Assembly: GCA_017473015.1 (NCBI GenBank)
Contig: JAFUNP010000016.1
Span: 1 to 64,000, forward strand
DNA length: 64,000 nucleotides
Reading direction: 5' to 3'
DNA from: Oscillospiraceae bacterium
GTDB lineage: Bacteria; Bacillota; Clostridia; Oscillospirales; Ruminococcaceae
The stretch's first letter is position 1, and every line of letters starts with the position of its first letter. The notes under the pieces were generated by a model, which saw nothing but the letters and a program-made list of their open reading frames with translations, did no database searches and was not told where the DNA came from. Shown here one piece after another: positions 58,573 through 64,000 of this stretch. A program made the position numbers and the translations under genes.

Positions 58573-61500
58573 ATGGCTACTACATTTGAGCAGAAAAAGA
58601 AACAGGAAAACCTGGCAAGAATTGAACAATTGAAGAAAAACCACAGGGACAGACTGGCAAAAACCACACCTGCGCAGGCTGTGGTGAACAATGCAAAGCG
58701 GCAGACACAGCAGAAAACGGATAAACTGTATGTGCCTGCCACTGTTTCAAAACAGGAAAACAAAAAAAGAGACCGACTGAATTATATTGTAAATCCCAAC
58801 TACAGACAGACTGCGAATATGGGGATAAACAATCCCTATAAACAGCTGGATTATATGACCGATGAAGAAAGAAATACCGTGACACAGTTTGTGGCCGGCA
58901 AGGACTACAACGGTGCGGAAAAGTATCTGGACAGCATTGAAAGCCTGCTGAACAGCAGAGTGGCAGAAGCTGAAGCCGGTAAAATGAAAGAGTTTGCAAA
59001 GGAACATAATGCACTGGGCCTGGCAGCGGCAACTATGGCCGGACTGTATAAACCGATGGGCTATATAGAAGGTCTGGGGCAGACTCTGGCAAACCGGGTG
59101 ACAGGCGAAGACACACCGATTGACTACAACAGCCCTGCTTTTGCGGGCAGCAGACTGAGCGAAGCTGCAGCTGAGGGTATTACAGAAGGTAAAAGCGGAC
59201 TGGAGCAGTTTCTGTGGAATGCGGCTCTGTCTATGGGGAACCAGCTGATTACGATGCCTCTGGGTGGTGGCGCAACTACTTTTATGGGGCTGCAGGGTGC
59301 TGCTGATGCACTGTATGACTACAGCCGTAAAGGTGTTGGCAATGCGAGAGCCCTTGCCGGTGCTACAGGTATGGGTGTGATTTCAAAAGAAATTGAAGAT
59401 AAATTCCCTAACAGCCGCCTGTTTGGTATGGGAGATGATGCTTCACAGCTGCTGACAGAGGGAACTCTTAAGCATATATTCAAAGCTGCTTACGGTGAAG
59501 GCCGAGAAGAAATAGCTGAAAATATCATAAGTAATGTATGGGACTCTGCACTGATGGGTGAAAAATCGGATTTCAGTACACTGAAAAATCAGCTGATGGA
59601 ACAGGGACTGAGCGAAGAAGAAGCCGCAAAACAGGCATTGTTCCAGATATACGCTGTAAACAGTGCCGTTGCATTTGCAGGCGGTGCTCTCAGCGGCGGC
59701 GTGCTGGGCGGCATGGGCAGCGGTGCCAACTATTACAGAGCCAGCAGACTGGGACAGCAGTATAATGATGCAGATACTGTAAATGCACTGATGGAAGCAG
59801 CAGAGGACACCAGAGGCGACAGTGTGGCATTTATGCTGGCACAGAAAAACAGAGCGAAGCTGGAAAGCAAAGGCAGTCTGAGCAATGCGGATGTGTACAG
59901 ACAGGTAGCTGCCAATGAAATGGAATTCGGCCGAGAAGAAGCAGAACAGCAGAGACTGAATATAAGCCGGCTGTATAATCAGGCCACCGGAACAGACGGT
60001 GACAGTATGGTAATAAACAGTCTGCAGAAAGTTTTCAGCGGCGGTCGGCTGACAAATAATGAGGCGGAAGCCATCATAAATGACGAGTTTGCCCGACAGA
60101 TGTTTACAGGTGAAACCGGTATTGCAATTCCTGAAAATGCCACAATGAGCGAAAAACGCCGTGCTGTGAAAAGCCGGGCGGTACAGATTGCAAGAGGCAA
60201 TGCGCAGCCGGTGACCTTTGATGCACCTGCACAGCAGACTGCAGAAGAGCGGAGCACAACTGAAGCAGTGGAAAGTGTAAAACGCTATGGTGAAAGCGGT
60301 CAGAAGGCGTTTATGAATGCTGTAAAAGATATGACCGGTGAAAGACTGACGGCAGCTGCCCAGGATTTTGAAAACTATTATATTGCAGGTACTGCTGACC
60401 TGGGCATGAATGCGGTGGTAAACCGTGGCGGTCTGGACAGGGCCAGCGCCTATGCTGCATATCAGAGCGGTGTAAATGACCGAAGATTCAGCCGTAAGGC
60501 GTACGACAGCAAGACTATGGCAAGGAATAAAACGCCGGGCTACGACTACAAAGGCAGTGTGAATATCGACAGCAGAACAGCGGCCAATCTGGACAAGGTG
60601 GGTAAGCGGTTCGGTGTGAAAATTACTGTGGCTGACAGCCTGGGTAAAGGAGTGAACGGCAGATACAATCCTAACAAGGGCGAGTTTGTTCTGTCTGCAG
60701 ACAGTGAAAAGAGCCTGGACTTTATAGCAGTGCATGAGCTGACACACCGATTGAGACAGACAAGCCCGAAAGAGTTTTATGACATGGGCAAAAAGGTGCT
60801 GGGCTACATGCAGGAAAACAATTTGCTGACAGGTGAAGTAGCCAGACAGGCGAAATTGTACGGTCTGCAGGAAGGCAGTATCAAATATGATGATATGCTG
60901 GAAGAGGTGGTGGCAGATTTTCTGGGCAGTGAATATGATCTGCAGAGTATTGTGGATATAATGACCGACCAGCCAAAGGGTTTTGTGCAGCATATGATTG
61001 ATTTTATCAGTGACATTATCAATACACTGAAAAAAGCTGTGGGAATGGAAGTACAGACCAACAGGCTGGAAGAAATCAGGACAGCGCTGCAGGGAACACT
61101 GAGAGCAGGTATTGCAAAGAATTCTGAAAATTCATATAATGAGGGCAGTAAGACAAAGGAGACAGGCTATGAAGCAACTGACAGAAAAAGAAATGCAGGA
61201 ACGGTTGAAGGAATTTCCGATGCTGGACAAGGAAAGCATAATATTCGCACAGCTGGTAGCGAACAAAAAGAACAAGGACTGGAGAGATTTAGCAAAAGCG
61301 GCGAACGAGGCTTTGAAAGAAGAAAAGAAATAAATAATACAGAATATATCTATAAACCTGCCCTGAGAGAAGAAACAAATATCAATTCCAGAGTTGCGCG
61401 GCGATGGCTGAAAAAGATAGGTATAGAGTCTGATTTTTATATAGGCGAAGCTATTGGTAAAGACTCAAAAGAAACAAGTATAAGCAAAGATGATGATGCG

Positions 61501-64000
61501 GGAACCACAGTAGAGGGATTTGTGCTTATAGGAGCCAACCTTTCAACTAAGGGGAAAAATGCTGCACTGCATGAGGCTGTACATAGCTTAATCAAAAAAA
61601 ATGATGTACGAGTTTCTGCTTATGTCAATACTGTCAACAACAGTTTTGACAAAGAAAGCCGTCCAGGGATAGAAATGATAAGTATGCTTAAGGCGGCGGA
61701 ATATACAGAAGATGAGTACGATGAAGAAATAGCTGCTTATTTCAGCGGCTGGATATTTAGTACTCACTATGGAAATAACAGTAATTTTTGCAGTAATCTG
61801 ATTAAAAAATATTCTCCTGCTTTTAAAGATTTTGATGCTGTATTGAAAACTCATAATGAGATGACACACCTGTTGCTGCCGGATGAAGATATAAGAGATA
61901 TCCGTTTCAGTATGAGTGAGCCGGTAGAAGAGACAAAGAACCTGATAGCTGTGCATAACCTGACAGATGAAAAGGTTAAGAAAGTGCTGGAGCTGGGTGG
62001 TATGGCCAGTCCGTCTATTGCAGTGGTAAAGCGGGGTACAGAACATTCCAATTTTGGCAGCATATCTTTCCTGTTTAACAAGGATACTATTGACCCGCAG
62101 AGAGATAGGAGAAACAAGGTGTATTCTGCAGATGCCTATACTCCAACAGCTCCACTGGTAGAACGCGAAGTAAATTATGAAAAACGGAGAATGTTCAACA
62201 ATTATATTGCTGACATGTCCAGCAAGATATTTGACGGTGCGTTTCAGACATATAGTATTCTGGGCAGATATGGTGTAGAACGGACAACACAAATGTCTGA
62301 AGAAGAAATAGCTGATAAGCTGGCCGGAGTACCTGAGGTGAAAGCTGCATATATTGCAGACAAAAATATTGATGTGAAGCCGGTTTATAAGGCGAGAGAA
62401 TTTGACCGATTTGGCAATGATGCGCTGGCCGCATATATCGAAAAGGTAGGCGAGCAGAAACTGGCAAGTCTGATTGTGGGTTTTGAAACATCAGAGGGCG
62501 TTGAGATTTCAGCAGATGATATGCAGCAGCTGAAAGATGTGATGGCTGCATACTGGGGCAGAAATGACCATTTTGGCAAGAGTGCATTGTTCCGGAAGAG
62601 AGCAGATAAAATAACACCGGCAAGAGCTGAACAGTTTATACGAAATGCCTGGGACTACTATGAAAACTATGGTGCAGATAACAGTGTGTTTGATAAAAAT
62701 GCTACAGAAATTGCCATGAGCCAGGCGGTGGACAGAACTGATGTGAAGCGGTGGATACTGCCTAAGCTGGACGGTGTTCTGGGGAAAGCAGGTATTTATA
62801 ATGGCAAAGACAGATTTGATAAGTATGGCAGAGACAGAACATTTAACCAGTTGCATGATGAATACACGCTGGAAAACCTGGTAAAAGCACTGAATAAACA
62901 GAAAGCTGTAGGTGAAGGCGTAGATTATCTAACACCGCAGACACTGCAGGCTGTAACAACAAAAGAGTTTGACAGTGTGGAAAGTGTCAAAAAGCGGTCA
63001 AAAGCGCTGAAAAAAGTGGATGGTGAAGAGCTGAAGGTAGAAAGTGAGCGGCTGGGTGAACAGATAGACAGTGTGGTAACTGCGATATGTGAGATAAACA
63101 ATAACGATAATTACTATTTCAGCAGTGCGGTGGAGGAAGCAATTATAAAGGCTGCCAAGACAAGCAGAACAGTAAACGCTATCCGGAAGGTATTCAAAGG
63201 CGAGGACATCCATATCACAAATAAAGAAATACGGATGATTAAAGACCTGTATAAACGGGCTGAAAAATTCCCGACATATTACTTTGAAGCAAAACCACAG
63301 AGGGCTGTGGGATTTGATGAAGTGGCGGCAGCGGTGGTACCGGATGATATGGATGCGGACATCAGAGCACAGCTGGAAGCGCAGGGTGTGCCGGTTATCG
63401 AATACAAAGCGGGGGATGAAGCAGACAGGCTGGAAAAAGTAAACAGTGTGGAGGACATCCGTTTCAGCAAAAGTGAAACATTTGCTGATGACCTGAAAAA
63501 ATGGCAGGCAGATGGAAGTAAGGATAAGACTGTATTTATACTGGGAGAAACCGGTGATGTTTTGCAGGGGCTTGGTGCTATGGAACAAAGCATCTATATG
63601 AATGGTGATAAAATCAACACTATTCTGAAAGAACATCCGGAAATGACCATTGATATTATTTCAAAAATCCCGGATATACTGGATGAGCCTATTCTGATAT
63701 TGAAAAGCAGAGCGGTAGAAAGCAAAAAAATAAACACCAGAGTAGTGATTTACTCTGATGTTAAGGCTGAAAATGGTTTGCCAGTATTGGCTGTATTGGA
63801 TTTAAAACCGGTGGAAAATGGACTCTATGTTGATGATATGCAAAAAGTAAACAGTGCATATACCAAAGAATACAACCCTGAACAGTTTTTACGTAATAGT
63901 GATGTTTTGTACATTCACGACAATAAAAAAAGAACTGGCAGGTTGTTTCAATGTCTGGGCTTCTATAATGCCCAGCTTATGGCCCTTACCGGTTCTATAG
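58573..64000 (+). CDS. Giant multidomain phage polyvalent protein, incomplete at the window edge
   Basis: One frame stays open from ATG 58573 (AAAGGAG upstream) through 64000, more than 1,800 residues. The N-terminal 400 residues are helical with Ala/Gly-rich hydrophobic stretches, as in ejection proteins. Two zincin motifs appear: HELTH (721-725) with a later EEVVADF, and HEAVH (1000-1004) with a later DEEIAAYF. Linker-like DIRFSMSE (1109-1116) and DIRFSKSE (1628-1635) separate modules. The last visible module (from 1640, VFILGETGDVLQGLGAM) resembles MuF C-terminal domains. Such polyvalent proteins are thought to enter the host with phage DNA and act on host targets. Function of each module is inferred. 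Confidence 0.85.
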   Translation, partial: MATTFEQKKKQENLARIEQLKKNHRDRLAKTTPAQAVVNNAKRQTQQKTDKLYVPATVSKQENKKRDRLNYIVNPNYRQTANMGINNPYKQLDYMTDEERNTVTQFVAGKDYNGAEKYLDSIESLLNSRVAEAEAGKMKEFAKEHNALGLAAATMAGLYKPMGYIEGLGQTLANRVTGEDTPIDYNSPAFAGSRLSEAAAEGITEGKSGLEQFLWNAALSMGNQLITMPLGGGATTFMGLQGAADALYDYSRKGVGNARALAGATGMGVISKEIEDKFPNSRLFGMGDDASQLLTEGTLKHIFKAAYGEGREEIAENIISNVWDSALMGEKSDFSTLKNQLMEQGLSEEEAAKQALFQIYAVNSAVAFAGGALSGGVLGGMGSGANYYRASRLGQQYNDADTVNALMEAAEDTRGDSVAFMLAQKNRAKLESKGSLSNADVYRQVAANEMEFGREEAEQQRLNISRLYNQATGTDGDSMVINSLQKVFSGGRLTNNEAEAIINDEFARQMFTGETGIAIPENATMSEKRRAVKSRAVQIARGNAQPVTFDAPAQQTAEERSTTEAVESVKRYGESGQKAFMNAVKDMTGERLTAAAQDFENYYIAGTADLGMNAVVNRGGLDRASAYAAYQSGVNDRRFSRKAYDSKTMARNKTPGYDYKGSVNIDSRTAANLDKVGKRFGVKITVADSLGKGVNGRYNPNKGEFVLSADSEKSLDFIAVHELTHRLRQTSPKEFYDMGKKVLGYMQENNLLTGEVARQAKLYGLQEGSIKYDDMLEEVVADFLGSEYDLQSIVDIMTDQPKGFVQHMIDFISDIINTLKKAVGMEVQTNRLEEIRTALQGTLRAGIAKNSENSYNEGSKTKETGYEATDRKRNAGTVEGISDAGQGKHNIRTAGSEQKEQGLERFSKSGERGFERRKEINNTEYIYKPALREETNINSRVARRWLKKIGIESDFYIGEAIGKDSKETSISKDDDAGTTVEGFVLIGANLSTKGKNAALHEAVHSLIKKNDVRVSAYVNTVNNSFDKESRPGIEMISMLKAAEYTEDEYDEEIAAYFSGWIFSTHYGNNSNFCSNLIKKYSPAFKDFDAVLKTHNEMTHLLLPDEDIRDIRFSMSEPVEETKNLIAVHNLTDEKVKKVLELGGMASPSIAVVKRGTEHSNFGSISFLFNKDTIDPQRDRRNKVYSADAYTPTAPLVEREVNYEKRRMFNNYIADMSSKIFDGAFQTYSILGRYGVERTTQMSEEEIADKLAGVPEVKAAYIADKNIDVKPVYKAREFDRFGNDALAAYIEKVGEQKLASLIVGFETSEGVEISADDMQQLKDVMAAYWGRNDHFGKSALFRKRADKITPARAEQFIRNAWDYYENYGADNSVFDKNATEIAMSQAVDRTDVKRWILPKLDGVLGKAGIYNGKDRFDKYGRDRTFNQLHDEYTLENLVKALNKQKAVGEGVDYLTPQTLQAVTTKEFDSVESVKKRSKALKKVDGEELKVESERLGEQIDSVVTAICEINNNDNYYFSSAVEEAIIKAAKTSRTVNAIRKVFKGEDIHITNKEIRMIKDLYKRAEKFPTYYFEAKPQRAVGFDEVAAAVVPDDMDADIRAQLEAQGVPVIEYKAGDEADRLEKVNSVEDIRFSKSETFADDLKKWQADGSKDKTVFILGETGDVLQGLGAMEQSIYMNGDKINTILKEHPEMTIDIISKIPDILDEPILILKSRAVESKKINTRVVIYSDVKAENGLPVLAVLDLKPVENGLYVDDMQKVNSAYTKEYNPEQFLRNSDVLYIHDNKKRTGRLFQCLGFYNAQLMALTGSI
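61169..61333 (+). CDS. Small gene embedded in another frame of the giant gene (54 aa)
   Basis: AAAGGAGA (61155-61162) stands 6 bases before the ATG, an excellent ribosome site. The protein starts MKQLTEKEMQERLKEFPMLD and has a compact charged helical look, ending ALKEEKK. In the same stretch the giant frame reads a low-complexity, polar linker, as expected when a second frame is selected. An expressed overlapping gene is plausible; homologues would settle it. Confidence 0.5.
   Translation: MKQLTEKEMQERLKEFPMLDKESIIFAQLVANKKNKDWRDLAKAANEALKEEKK

Larger units (their letters stand above)
27347..64000. mobile_element. Prophage, left end at tRNA-Pro, right end beyond the window
   Basis: An integrase next to the tRNA 3' end, a repressor switch, an early region, terminases, portal, capsid, lysis and tail genes follow in standard temperate phage order. 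The capsid is of the N4-gp56 type, and no tape-measure or tail-tube gene is seen, which suggests a short-tailed virion. The structural region still runs at position 64000, so the right attachment site is not visible. Two genes are broken (39347-39576 and 51698-53086), so it may be partly decayed. Confidence 0.93.

Noticed and set aside
59443-60993. Long minus-strand frame (516 codons) opposite the giant gene
   Set aside because: It is the antisense shadow of a well-coded plus-strand gene, with odd His/Cys/Ile-rich composition and no ribosome site. The same applies to long minus frames at 41191-42294, 47347-48543 and 55670-56932.
27347-64000. Diversity-generating retroelement or retron
   Set aside because: No reverse transcriptase gene and no template/variable repeat pair were found; the fibre repeats are simple protein repeats.
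1-64000. CRISPR array
   Set aside because: No regularly spaced 25-40 bp repeats and no cas genes are present.

Overview
The window looks like a Bacillota (Firmicutes) chromosome, class Clostridia, from a probable endospore former. The evidence is a CotF-like coat protein pair, a YtfJ/GerW protein, ScpAB, RemA, a PASTA-domain Ser/Thr kinase with its PP2C phosphatase, and strong AGGAGG ribosome sites. Gene families are recognised from conserved motifs and gene order read by eye; no database search was possible, and the species is not identified.

Positions 1 to 27346 are ordinary host chromosome. In order they hold two small coat-like proteins, an M20 amidohydrolase, three minus-strand genes (secreted/membrane hypothetical, YitT-like membrane protein, ribosomal protein L28), a site-2 protease-scpA-scpB-DUF2953-ytfJ-rluB operon, a long housekeeping run (yicC, remA, gmk, priA, def, fmt, YugP-like protease, rsmB, rlmN, stp, pknB, rsgA, thiN), a 48-aa membrane peptide, and a four-gene nucleoside-type ABC uptake locus (BMP lipoprotein, double ATPase, two permeases). 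A tRNA-Pro(GGG) ends this block.

Positions 27347 to the right edge are a prophage that abuts the tRNA 3' end and continues past the window. Its minus-strand lysogeny arm carries a tyrosine integrase, a membrane-anchored Mrr-like nuclease and an S24 repressor. A divergent switch region with four spaced operators (a fifth lies beyond the Cro-like gene) leads into a rightward early region of many small genes, including a rolling-circle-type HUH Rep, HNH proteins, YopX, DUF3846, MazG-like and Lar-like proteins. A sigma-like late regulator precedes the structural block: small and large terminase, portal, Prp-like cysteine protease, scaffold, N4-gp56-type capsid, BppU-type fibre, a second fibre gene broken by a stop codon, GH25 endolysin, LLH-like holin, tail proteins, and a giant multidomain protein open at the window edge (more than 1,800 codons). 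No tape-measure or tail-tube gene is seen, which points to a short-tailed phage.

The most interesting signals are: (i) a phage-encoded Prp protease directly upstream of scaffold and capsid proteins that both carry an NLQLF cleavage-type motif; (ii) a roughly 560-nt gene-free stretch at 33240-33805 with two long-range helices (19 and 23 bp) and many hairpins, a candidate large structured RNA; (iii) the giant protein with two HExxH metalloprotease motifs and a small gene embedded in another frame; (iv) short palindromic elements scattered through the prophage, one flanked by a perfect 12-bp duplication that split an ATGA gene junction, and three lying inside reading frames.
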